Source: Chlamydiota bacterium
GTDB lineage: Bacteria; Auribacterota; UBA3054; B51-G9
DNA length: 14,418 bases
Direction of reading: 5' to 3'
NCBI GenBank assembly: GCA_030596365.1
Contig: JAUVKG010000025.1
Coordinates: 1 to 14,418, forward strand
The number at the start of each line of letters is the position of its first letter. Position 1 is the stretch's first letter. Shown in pieces: positions 1 through 5,863 of this stretch. Position numbers and translations under genes: made by a program. The notes below the pieces were generated by a model. It did no database searches. It was not told the DNA's origin and worked only from the letters and a program-made list of their open reading frames with translations.

Positions 1-885
1 AGGCGGAATCCATGAATATTCGAGATTATAAATTGCTGCTCTGAAAGCTTCGTTCATGGATTTCACCGGAGTTTCCAGAGAGCTTTTCATCAGTTTTTTA
101 TAATGTTCTTTTAATTTTTTTAACTCTTTTTTTGCATTTGATTGAATAAGTTTTTCCGCAATCTTTTTATCCAGGGAAAATGAAAGCATGATATAACCGC
201 TCCCTTTATCAAAAGTAATTATCACATTGTCTTTTTCGTTTTTCGACATTTTGCCTGAACTTTTGAAATAAACAAAAAGATTCTCATTGCTGCTGGCGTA
301 ATTTGCGATTTTATTTTCTAATTGTAAATCGATAAGCGGAAGTTTTTTGTTTTCGTCAAGAACTTCCGGCCATCTCAGATGGGCATGATAAATACCAACA
401 CCGCCGCTGATCTGCAAAACAGTTTTTGTTTCCGGTTTTGTTTGTATCCTGTAAATAACAGTTCCTTCCCATGTCCATGTATCACTGTTTGCGAGAAGAG
501 GAGTGAATTCAGATTTGATTTGCACGCCGGCAATTTCAAAATCCGCTACAACGCTTCCCGGCTCATCTTCGACTTTAACATTTTTTGCTTTATCAGACCA
601 GATAATTTTCCCGTTTTTTTCTATACCGGGAATAATTTTCGCAACGTGATTTAAATGAGAAAACGGCATGGATTTTACTTTATAAACAGATAAAGCGGAA
701 TTCGGAACTTTTTCGCTTGTTCCCGACACTGCTCTCGTATTAACGGCAAGACGTTGACGAAGCTGTCTCCCCGGAATAAAATCTTCCGGTTTATTAAAGT
801 TACCTGCGAAAACATTTTGAGACATAATAAATCCAGCGATTAAAGTTATAAGAATTCTATTTGTATTAATATTTTTTTTGTTCAT
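1..885 (-). CDS. Exported protein, putative six-hairpin glycosidase, N-terminal part only
   Basis: The reading frame is open on the minus strand from an ATG at 885 to the window edge (295 codons, no stop), so the C-terminal part lies outside. It starts with a signal peptide: basic residues, a hydrophobic stretch at about 11-21 and a likely cleavage site after VFA (residue 27). Residues 30 to about 230 read as a beta-rich domain. A lysine-rich helical stretch follows, and the visible end (about 271-295) contains the segment AFRAAIYNLEYSW. From memory this resembles the start of the (alpha/alpha)6 barrel in uncharacterised six-hairpin glycosidases, so a periplasmic or secreted glycoside hydrolase is my best guess, without a substrate. 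The catalytic region is not visible, so the class is tentative; the frame and the export signal are clear. No Shine-Dalgarno box precedes the start, only an A-run. A candidate promoter lies at 926-931. Confidence 0.6.
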   Translation of the reverse strand, partial: MNKKNINTNRILITLIAGFIMSQNVFAGNFNKPEDFIPGRQLRQRLAVNTRAVSGTSEKVPNSALSVYKVKSMPFSHLNHVAKIIPGIEKNGKIIWSDKAKNVKVEDEPGSVVADFEIAGVQIKSEFTPLLANSDTWTWEGTVIYRIQTKPETKTVLQISGGVGIYHAHLRWPEVLDENKKLPLIDLQLENKIANYASSNENLFVYFKSSGKMSKNEKDNVIITFDKGSGYIMLSFSLDKKIAEKLIQSNAKKELKKLKEHYKKLMKSSLETPVKSMNEAFRAAIYNLEYSWIPP

Positions 886-925
886 GTTTTTTTTGGGTTA
901 GACGTTAGTTTTAACTGTTTTCTAA

Positions 926-984
926 ATTATAACAAAAAATCAAACGGTTTTATATAACAATATGAGCAGAAATAACACAATCTT
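926..984 (-). promoter_or_regulatory. Candidate promoter and upstream element of the exported-protein gene
   Basis: On the minus strand a perfect TATAAT (926-931) sits in the context TTTTTTGTTATAAT, 41 bases before the ATG at 885. No good -35 box is present at 16-18 bp, which suggests dependence on an activator. Further upstream (965-984) is a 20-bp element that matches 17 of 20 bases with one upstream of the sialidase-like gene (3900-3919), which also has GTTATAAT downstream. The pairing suggests a shared regulator; this is inference. Confidence 0.45.
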
Positions 985-999
985 GCTACGTGCAGTAAG

Positions 1000-1017
1000 A
1001 CGCGCTTCCCAGCGCGT
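1000..1017. repeat. Small perfect inverted repeat
   Basis: ACGCGCT, a 4-base spacer TCCC, then AGCGCGT gives a 7-bp stem. There is no T-tract on either side, so it does not look like an intrinsic terminator. It is probably one of the dispersed intergenic hairpins of this genome. Confidence 0.5.
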
Positions 1018-1020
1018 CAT

Positions 1021-1049
1021 GGAATGGTGGAATGGTGGAATGGTGGAAT
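1021..1049 (+). repeat. Octamer tandem repeat (GGAATGGT)
   Basis: Three perfect head-to-tail copies of GGAATGGT plus a partial fourth (GGAAT). It is a noncoding short tandem repeat of the kind prone to replication slippage. The flanks carry the related word ATGGACA twice (around 1050-1067). Confidence 0.9.
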
Positions 1050-1075
1050 CATGGACAAAATGGACATTTAACAAA

Positions 1076-1087
1076 GTAACGCGTTAC
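1076..1087. repeat. 12-bp perfect palindrome GTAACGCGTTAC
   Basis: The palindrome lies 15 bases before the inverted-repeat element at 1102-1395. It could be an operator-like site or part of the repeat's surroundings; nothing in the sequence decides this. Confidence 0.4.
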
Positions 1088-1101
1088 CACGCGATCATGC
1101 T

Positions 1102-1395
1102 CTCTAATTAGAGGGTACTCGAAAAGGGATTGACGAAAAACTCCCCTCCTTACGAAGGAGGGGTGGCACGCCTGCCCCGCATATGGCGGGGAAGTGCCGG
1201 GGTGGTTCTCGCATTGGAAAGAATTTTTTGGTAAAAATGAGCGTAATCTTCCCGATTAGGATAAAATTTGATTGGTTATTTGCGAAAGCTCTTTTGTTAA
1301 AATGCGAACCACCCCGCGCTAAAGCGCACCCCTCCTTGGTAAGGAGGGGATTTTAGGAAATGATTCTTACAAAATACCCTTTTCGAGCAGCCCCT
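1102..1395. repeat. Inverted-repeat element, copy 1 (MITE-like, composite)
   Basis: The left end begins with the 12-bp palindrome CTCTAATTAGAG followed by CTCGAAAAGGG (1118-1128). The right end is CCCTTTTCGAGCAGCCCCT (1377-1395), its approximate inverse. Inside are two hairpins of the form CCCCTCCTT-3 nt-AAGGAGGGG (1143-1163 and 1329-1349), a CCCCGC/GCGGGG hairpin (1175-1191), and inverted arms CGGGGTGGTTCTCGCATT (about 1198-1215) against AATGCGAACCACCCCG (about 1301-1316). The whole is a nested palindrome of about 294 bp without an ORF. The same ends occur at 11617-11743 around a different interior. This suggests a non-autonomous mobile element or a REP/BIME-like repeat; no target-site duplication was found. 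Confidence 0.75.
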
Positions 1396-1439
1396 AAGAA
1401 TAAAACAGGAGCAGTAACTTGTGATTACAGAATTGCTAA

Positions 1440-2354
1440 CTAAGGATTAAGTAATTCATCACACAATTTTATTACTTTTTCCCTTTCCGCTTTTCTGAAT
1501 GAATGGAAAGGTTCGGCCATAAAATCATTGCATATTCCCATATATTTCAAAGCGCATTTTATACCTTTTATCAAAGAAGAATCGTATTTTCCACAACTGT
1601 AAATTTTTCTGAGATCGAAAACTTTGTTCTGCAGACGAAGAACTTCCGGAATGTTTTTTTCTCTTGCTGCATTGTAAAGATTAACATATAATTTCGGATC
1701 GATATTCGCGCCGCCATTTACTCCGCCATGTCCACCGAATATGACAGCTTCCGCCATTAATTCTTCCGGTCCGATCAGCAGGGAGAATTCGGGATTATTT
1801 TTCATTGCCTGAATATATTCATGAAATCTTATCATATTGCCTGAACTGTCTTTAAAACCAATAATCCCATCAATTTTCGAAGCTTTTTTTAATGTGCCAA
1901 CTTCAATATCAACCTTTGTCATTGACGGCATGTTGTATAAAAACATTGGCAATGGAAGTTTCGGTACAAGATGTTTAAGGTACTCAAGAAGCTCCATTTG
2001 ACCTGTAGGAAAATAATATGGGGGCGCAAGAACAACCGCATCCGCTCCACAGTCAGCCGCATGTTCAGCGAGTCTTATAGATTCAGAGAAAGAAGTATCG
2101 GTAATACCGACAAGAATGGGAATTCTTTCCGCGATAAGCTTACATGATTTTTCAACCATTTCATATTTCAGTTTTACGCTCAGGCTTGGTCCTTCACCGG
2201 TTGTTCCCAAAAGGAACATTCCATGCACACCACCTGAAATTACGTGTTCGATCAGTTTTGCGAGTCCTTCCTCATCGATATTATTTTCATTGTGCAGAGG
2301 AGTTATTAATGGAGGAATAATACCTTTCAATGGTTTCATGTTTTTTGTTTTCAT
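1440..2354 (-). CDS. DapA/NanA-family aldolase (N-acetylneuraminate lyase / dihydrodipicolinate synthase family)
   Basis: Class I aldolase of the DHDPS/NAL family with a (beta/alpha)8 barrel; 304 residues is the family's usual length. Visible signatures are GTTGEG at 50-55 (carboxylate-binding loop), the catalytic tyrosine Y140 in YNMPS and the Schiff-base lysine K168 in GFKDSSG. The family uses pyruvate as donor or product; members include N-acetylneuraminate lyase, dihydrodipicolinate synthase and 2-keto-3-deoxy sugar acid aldolases. It lies on the same strand as a sialidase-fold gene 278 bp upstream, which favours a catabolic lyase over lysine biosynthesis. No epimerase, kinase or transporter for sialic acid is visible, so the substrate is open. 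The start at 2354 has no Shine-Dalgarno box; Met6 (2339) is a possible alternative start. Stop is TAG. Confidence 0.9.
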   Translation of the reverse strand: MKTKNMKPLKGIIPPLITPLHNENNIDEEGLAKLIEHVISGGVHGMFLLGTTGEGPSLSVKLKYEMVEKSCKLIAERIPILVGITDTSFSESIRLAEHAADCGADAVVLAPPYYFPTGQMELLEYLKHLVPKLPLPMFLYNMPSMTKVDIEVGTLKKASKIDGIIGFKDSSGNMIRFHEYIQAMKNNPEFSLLIGPEELMAEAVIFGGHGGVNGGANIDPKLYVNLYNAAREKNIPEVLRLQNKVFDLRKIYSCGKYDSSLIKGIKCALKYMGICNDFMAEPFHSFRKAEREKVIKLCDELLNP

Positions 2355-2390
2355 ATTCTTGGTTTGTGTTCTTTGGAGTGCAGAAATAAA

Positions 2391-2404
2391 GACGCGTTAG
2401 CGTC
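2391..2404. repeat. Small hairpin in the leader of the aldolase gene
   Basis: GACGC-4 nt-GCGTC, located 37-50 bases upstream of the ATG at 2354. The stem is short (5 bp), with no recognised regulatory fold. Confidence 0.3.
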
Positions 2405-2479
2405 ATTTTCTGCGGTTATTTATTTTTGCTCAATGCGAAAATGAATAAACATTTTGGCATTGCTTTTTTCCGAGATGAG

Positions 2480-2524
2480 AACCACCCCGTCGCTTCGCGC
2501 CACCCCTCCTTCGTAAGGTGGGGA
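2480..2524. repeat. Fragment related to the interior of the inverted-repeat element
   Basis: This segment has the word order ACCACCCCG, a short GC-rich linker, CACCCCTCCTT, 3 nt, then AAGGTGGGG. The same order is seen in the right half of the element at 1302-1349. The CCCCTCCTT/AAGGTGGGG arms form a hairpin with one mismatch. The conserved outer ends (CTCGAAAAGGG) are absent, so the inner module can occur on its own. Confidence 0.65.
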
Positions 2525-2567
2525 ATTTAAATATACTTCTTGCATTTAAGTTTTTGCTATGTTTTTT

Positions 2568-2585
2568 CTGTTGCTGTCGCAACAG
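2568..2585. repeat. Hairpin downstream of the sialidase-like gene
   Basis: CTGTTGC-4 nt-GCAACAG gives a 7-bp perfect stem, 48 bases past the stop of the minus-strand gene. On that strand it is followed by an A-run and not by T residues, so it is not a classical intrinsic terminator. It may still protect the 3' end of the transcript. Confidence 0.4.
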
Positions 2586-2632
2586 TCGCAGTAAATGCAC
2601 ACCTTTTTTATTAATTTTATGAGCGTGCTTTA

Positions 2633-3679
2633 TTACTGCATTCCATATTTTATTCTATGAAAAGTTAAATAATTCGCGTCGTGCGCGTTGTGCGCGCCGC
2701 CGAATTCATCGTCAAAAGCTGTACGATTTATAAAGATAATATCATTATTTTCAAAGAGCCAGTCAACATATTGCCAGCCGTGTTTTTTTTCGTCAGTGTG
2801 TAAGAAAAGCTGCGATTCAATTTTCCAATCTCTCAAATCAACTGAAGATATTAAAATCAAATTATTTCTGTATGCCGTAGGAAGAGTTTGTTTGCTTACA
2901 ATTGCCCAATAACGTGAAGATCTTTCATCATAACGTATTGTAAATTTAGAACCTCCGCCCGGCATATCAATAAAATCATTTTCCGGGTCGTAGGAAAGTT
3001 TTTGGCCATTGGAACTCACGTGAACAATTGCCGCTTTATCTTTGCCCTTTGTGTTTTCATTCGTACGCAGGACATTCACAATATTGTTGTCAGGGTCAAG
3101 CAAAACATTACCTTCAAGCCATTCGATATTCTCTTGTTTTGGCAGAGGTTGGCTGAAAGTCCAGCTTTTTGCGTTCAACAGATCGGCATCAATTGGAGCA
3201 TTAATTACGAGTGAACTAAAGTTCCCCCATTTCCCACCTGTGAATTCCTCGAATGCGCGCCATATCCGGTTATTATGAATAAGAGTTTTACATGGCGCGC
3301 AATGATAAGTTCCTTTTTTTATCAAGCCTGTTTTCGGTGAATCCGGTTTGGTCCAGGATTTTCCACCGTCTTCAGATCGGCGTATTAGTATATCACCGTA
3401 TTCATGCCTTATGCCGATAATATATAATTTTTCATTATGAACAAAAAGTTTTCCCCAGAAAAGCGGATTGATGTCCGATATTTTCTGCCATGTTTTCCCT
3501 TTGTCTTTTGATGAAAAAACTACCGAAGAAGCTGAAATTGTGTGATTTGCTTTCGGACCAAAAAAATCATGTGATACTACATAGGTTCCGTCAGGAAGAA
3601 CAGCAATACTTGGCGATCCGATATATTTGCCGGACTTTGCCGGAGAGTGAGTGATTATTATTCCGGGGGGCTTTTTCAT
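2633..3679 (-). CDS. Sialidase-fold (BNR/Asp-box) protein
   Basis: 348 residues from the chosen start. Two Asp-box motifs are visible, S57-K-D59-K-G61-K-T-W64 and S102-E-D104-G-G106-K-S-W109, the hallmark of six-bladed sialidase beta-propellers. The C-terminal stretch from about 300 (GWQYVDWLFENNDIIF, then NRTAFDD, then GGAHNAHDANYLTFHR) is typical, from memory, of sialidase-family proteins of environmental bacteria. Hydrolysis of sialic acid is not proven: I could not assign the arginine triad. The frame is open 18 codons further upstream (to 3733), but that part translates a short GC-rich repeat, and conserved sequence begins after Met at 3679, so I place the start there. There is no signal peptide, which is unusual for a sialidase. 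It probably pairs functionally with the aldolase downstream. Confidence 0.8.
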   Translation of the reverse strand: MKKPPGIIITHSPAKSGKYIGSPSIAVLPDGTYVVSHDFFGPKANHTISASSVVFSSKDKGKTWQKISDINPLFWGKLFVHNEKLYIIGIRHEYGDILIRRSEDGGKSWTKPDSPKTGLIKKGTYHCAPCKTLIHNNRIWRAFEEFTGGKWGNFSSLVINAPIDADLLNAKSWTFSQPLPKQENIEWLEGNVLLDPDNNIVNVLRTNENTKGKDKAAIVHVSSNGQKLSYDPENDFIDMPGGGSKFTIRYDERSSRYWAIVSKQTLPTAYRNNLILISSVDLRDWKIESQLFLHTDEKKHGWQYVDWLFENNDIIFINRTAFDDEFGGAHNAHDANYLTFHRIKYGMQ

Positions 3680-3725
3680 TATGTAGTGTTTAGGGTTCGC
3701 GAAGCGCCCGGCGAATGCCGGGTAA

Positions 3726-3767
3726 GGTGTCAAGTTTCAAGTTTCAGGTGTCAGGTGTTAGGTGTCA
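3726..3767. repeat. Six heptamer repeats (GGTGTCA family)
   Basis: Units in order: GGTGTCA, AGTTTCA, AGTTTCA, GGTGTCA, GGTGTTA, GGTGTCA. The same heptamer recurs at 5843-5863 and 9470-9490. It resembles the short tandemly repeated repetitive (STRR) sequences known from cyanobacteria and many environmental genomes. Confidence 0.9.
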
Positions 3768-3769
3768 GG

Positions 3770-3799
3770 AAATTCATCCCGATGGATCGGGATGAATTT
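3770..3799. repeat. 30-bp inverted repeat, 14-bp perfect arms
   Basis: AAATTCATCCCGAT, two bases GG, then ATCGGGATGAATTT. The arms are perfect. It begins 2 bases after the last complete heptamer and lies upstream of genes on both sides, with no T-tract, so a terminator role is unlikely. It is probably a dispersed palindromic repeat. Confidence 0.85.
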
Positions 3800-3810
3800 A
3801 GTATTTACCA

Positions 3811-3842
3811 TAATTGAAATTTGCGTAAGCGAATTTCAATTA
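3811..3842. repeat. 32-bp inverted repeat, 11-bp perfect arms
   Basis: TAATTGAAATT, a 10-base loop TGCGTAAGCG, then AATTTCAATTA. It stands 11 bases after the previous palindrome, giving two stacked hairpins. Its position just downstream of the minus-strand -10 box (3864-3869) would put it at the start of the sialidase-like transcript. Confidence 0.8.
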
Positions 3843-3863
3843 ACGGGATATCTTTCACTTTCT

Positions 3864-3919
3864 ATTATAACAAAATAGTTCTATTTTTTCTCTTTATATA
3901 GAAGAAACAACACATTCTT
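3864..3919 (-). promoter_or_regulatory. Candidate promoter and upstream element of the sialidase-like gene
   Basis: On the minus strand TATAAT (3864-3869) occurs as TTTTGTTATAAT, the same extended context as upstream of the exported-protein gene. At 3900-3919 lies a 20-bp element identical in 17 of 20 bases to 965-984. It contains TGTGTTGTTTCTTCT here and TGTGTTATTTCTGCT there. There is no good -35 box. The leader would be about 180 bases long and would contain both hairpins and the heptamers. Confidence 0.45.
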
Positions 3920-3926
3920 AAGAATG
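3913..3926. repeat. 14-bp perfect palindrome CATTCTTAAGAATG
   Basis: An uninterrupted dyad overlapping the edge of the minus-strand upstream element, in the divergent control region. The size and symmetry suit a dimeric repressor or activator, but there is no second copy in the window to support this. Confidence 0.35.
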
Positions 3927-4040
3927 GCTTGATGAAGGAATTCAAAGTTTAAAAATCAAAATCACTTCACTGAAGATGCAACAGATTTAAAATTTTGCTT
4001 TCCTGTAATACGCCCATAAATAGCCATTTGCGAAAAATAA

Positions 4041-4103
4041 TGAGCTATCAGTGCAAGAACTCTCTTATCTGTTATTGAAAGAACCTTTTAAAGATGATAT
4101 AAT
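4041..4103 (+). promoter_or_regulatory. Promoter and putative AraC-type operator of the GlpA-like operon
   Basis: The -35 is TTGAAA (4075-4080), the spacer is 17 bp and the -10 is TATAAT (4098-4103), so transcription would start near 4110, about 130 bases before the ATG at 4239. Immediately upstream, 4041-4080 matches 11509-11548 in 33 of 40 positions. Within it the words TATCAGT (4046) and TATCTGT (4066) form a direct repeat spaced exactly 20 bp, and the second half-site runs into the -35. This is the usual layout for a class II AraC-family activator. Outside the boxes the 17-bp spacers match in only about 9 positions, so conservation follows the functional elements. Confidence 0.7.
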
Positions 4104-4238
4104 GTTTAATTGACCCAATTGACCTAAATAATGAACAAACTCACAAAAACCAAAATTGGTGTATTGGGATTTATTTAGAGCAATTAGAAATTAAAGCATT
4201 AGAAATTTTTTGCTGTTTAAATTATAAAACACTAAACT

Positions 4239-5771
4239 ATGACCAATAAATACGATGTTATAATAATTGGCGCGGGAGTTATTGGCGCTGCAATTGCCAG
4301 AGAGCTGTCCCGTTACCACTTGGATGTTGCGGTTTTAGAAAAAGAAATTGATGTTTCTTTTGGTGTAAGTAAAGCAAACTCAGGTATTATTCATGGCGGA
4401 TTTCATGCACCACCTGATACTCTAAAAGGTAAACTCGTAGTTCCGGGTAATAGGAAATTTGACCGTTTATGTGAAGAATTGGATTTTCCTTTCGAACGAA
4501 ATGGAGAATTGATGGTAGCATTTAGTGAAGACGAAATACACACTCTTCAGTTTTACTATGATCGCGGCAAAAAAAATAATGTTCCTTATTTGGAAATAAT
4601 CGGGAAAGAACGTTTGCTTGAATTAGAGCCAAATCTTAATCCGGATGTCGAATGCGCGCTTTACGCTCCAAGTGCAGGAGTGATATGTCCTTATGAATAT
4701 TGTTTTGCACTTATAGAAAACGCGAAACAAAACGAGGTTAATGTAATCACCGGAGAGAAAGTAATCTGGCTGGAAAAAAACGGTAGAAAATTCGATGTTA
4801 AGACAGAAAAAGGCAACAAATATTCAGCGCGTTATATCGTTAATGCAGCAGGTTTATTTGCAGATGAAATAGCACGAATGGTCGGTATTACCAATTTTAA
4901 AATCGTTCCCCGGAAGGGAGAAGAATATCTACTCGATAGACGAGTTGGCAAATTGGTAAAACGAGTTATTTTCCCCTGTCCGACAAAAAAATCTAAAGGA
5001 ATGTTGATAATTCCAACAGTTGACGGCCCGGTAATGGTTGGGCCTACCGCACTTGATATTGAAGATAAAACGGATTTCAGCACAACTCGCGACGGATTAA
5101 AAACAGTATTTAATCACGCACAAAAACTTGTGCCGTCAATACGTGCAACAGACGCAATAACGTCATTTGTTGGATTGCGTCCTGCAGCAACAAGCAATTT
5201 TTCCATAATTACAAAGCTTTTTTCTGTGATAAAATCCTTTGCCGGGATTAAATCTGAATATATAGACGGTGATTTCATTCTCGGAAGAACTGCAGTTTCA
5301 GGATTTATTAATGCCGCAGGTATTCAATCGCCGGGATTGACCGCTTCGCCTATTATTGCGGAATACATATCTGACGCATTGTTGAAAGATGGTTTAAAAT
5401 TAGAAAAGAATCCGGCATTTAATCCTACCCGAAAAAGAAGAGTTAAACATTTGCGTTCTATTCTTGAAAAAAAAGATTTTTTTGAAGTTGAAAAGTTGGT
5501 GAAAGAAAACAAAAAATATTCTAACTTAATTTGCCGTTGTGAAAATGTTACTGAAGCTGAAATTGTTGACGCAATAAAAATGGGACACACAACTTTAGAC
5601 GGAATAAAATTCGCGACACGGGCAGGCACCGGACGCTGTCAGGCAGGATTTTGCACAACACGAATTCTGGACTTGATTCATAGAGAAACAGGAATCCCTG
5701 TTGAACAGATTACCAAAAAAGGACAAGGCTCGGAAATTGTTTTAACTCCATTAAGGAAAGGGGTGGTGTAA
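4239..5771 (+). CDS. GlpA-like FAD-dependent glycerol-3-phosphate dehydrogenase with C-terminal [2Fe-2S] domain
   Basis: 510 residues. The N-terminus is a DAO/GlpA-type FAD domain: the Rossmann motif GAGVIG ends at residue 16, then an acidic strand end (VLEKE), and a late flavin-contacting segment AAGIQSPGLTASP. From about 430 a BFD-like [2Fe-2S] domain follows, with ligands C432 and C434 (CRC) and C467 and C472 (CQAGFC). The likely reaction is sn-glycerol-3-phosphate to dihydroxyacetone phosphate, with electrons passed through the Fe-S domain to the next gene products. The order GlpA-like, NAD(P)/FAD oxidoreductase, DUF1667, near glycerol kinase, is a known cluster in Thermotoga and many clostridia (from memory). 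Membrane subunit GlpC is absent. Related 2-hydroxyacid oxidases share this fold, so the substrate rests on context. First gene of the operon; no Shine-Dalgarno box. Symbol glpA would be reasonable but the family differs in architecture from E. coli GlpABC. Confidence 0.85.
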   Translation: MTNKYDVIIIGAGVIGAAIARELSRYHLDVAVLEKEIDVSFGVSKANSGIIHGGFHAPPDTLKGKLVVPGNRKFDRLCEELDFPFERNGELMVAFSEDEIHTLQFYYDRGKKNNVPYLEIIGKERLLELEPNLNPDVECALYAPSAGVICPYEYCFALIENAKQNEVNVITGEKVIWLEKNGRKFDVKTEKGNKYSARYIVNAAGLFADEIARMVGITNFKIVPRKGEEYLLDRRVGKLVKRVIFPCPTKKSKGMLIIPTVDGPVMVGPTALDIEDKTDFSTTRDGLKTVFNHAQKLVPSIRATDAITSFVGLRPAATSNFSIITKLFSVIKSFAGIKSEYIDGDFILGRTAVSGFINAAGIQSPGLTASPIIAEYISDALLKDGLKLEKNPAFNPTRKRRVKHLRSILEKKDFFEVEKLVKENKKYSNLICRCENVTEAEIVDAIKMGHTTLDGIKFATRAGTGRCQAGFCTTRILDLIHRETGIPVEQITKKGQGSEIVLTPLRKGVV

Positions 5772-5804
5772 TCGGTATTCGGGAATCGGTATTCGGGAAT
5801 CGGT
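5772..5804. repeat. Tandem repeat, 14-bp unit TCGGTATTCGGGAA
   Basis: Two perfect copies (5772-5785 and 5786-5799) and the start of a third, beginning on the base after the stop codon of the GlpA-like gene. It is intra-operonic. Confidence 0.9.
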
Positions 5805-5819
5805 GGATTTGTTGGAGTC

Positions 5820-5833
5820 CACGCTTTAGCGTG
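5820..5833. repeat. Small inverted repeat CACGCT-TT-AGCGTG
   Basis: A 6-bp perfect stem with a 2-base loop inside the 145-base gap between the first two genes of the oxidoreductase operon. No T-run follows, so it is not an obvious terminator. Confidence 0.45.
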
Positions 5834-5842
5834 ATATTGAAA

Positions 5843-5863
5843 GGTATCAGGTGTCAGATGTCA
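5843..5863. repeat. Three heptamer repeats (GGTGTCA family)
   Basis: GGTATCA, GGTGTCA, GATGTCA in tandem, the second locus of this heptamer in the window. Being in frame with the next gene, it creates a false N-terminal extension. Confidence 0.85.

Larger units (their letters stand above)
886..1439. other. Noncoding, repeat-rich spacer
   Basis: 554 bases without a credible gene. The part next to 885 holds the promoter of the exported-protein gene. The rest is built from a small hairpin (1000-1017), an octamer tandem repeat (1021-1049), a 12-bp palindrome (1076-1087) and a large inverted-repeat element (1102-1395), each listed separately. I see no tRNA fold and no conserved RNA motif that I recognise. 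Confidence 0.7.
3680..4238. other. Divergent intergenic region with repeats and two promoters
   Basis: 559 bases between the divergent sialidase-like and GlpA-like genes. From left to right it holds TTCGCGAA (3696-3703) and CCCGGC/GCCGGG (3707-3722) inverted repeats, heptamer repeats, two long hairpins, a minus-strand promoter with an upstream element, and the plus-strand promoter and operator of the oxidoreductase operon. The remaining 4104-4238 is an AT-rich leader with no fold that I recognise. Confidence 0.7.

Noticed and set aside
379..654. Plus-strand ORF of 91 codons
   Set aside because: It lies antisense inside the exported-protein gene, has low-complexity Phe/Asn-rich composition and no start signal.
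1102..1395. CRISPR array or insertion sequence with transposase
   Set aside because: The repeats are inverted and nested, not regularly spaced direct repeats, and there is no ORF inside to encode a transposase.
1440..2354. Assigning the aldolase to lysine biosynthesis (dapA)
   Set aside because: The family signatures fit equally well to NAL and keto-deoxy sugar acid aldolases, and the neighbours are carbohydrate genes, so no symbol is given.
2568..2585. Intrinsic terminator for the sialidase-like gene
   Set aside because: The hairpin is followed by A residues, not T residues, on the transcribed strand.
3680..3733. N-terminal extension of the sialidase-like frame to an ATG at 3733
   Set aside because: The 18 extra codons translate the CCCGGC/GCCGGG hairpin, a GC-rich repeat-like stretch adjoining the heptamer array. 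The family-like sequence starts after the Met at 3679.
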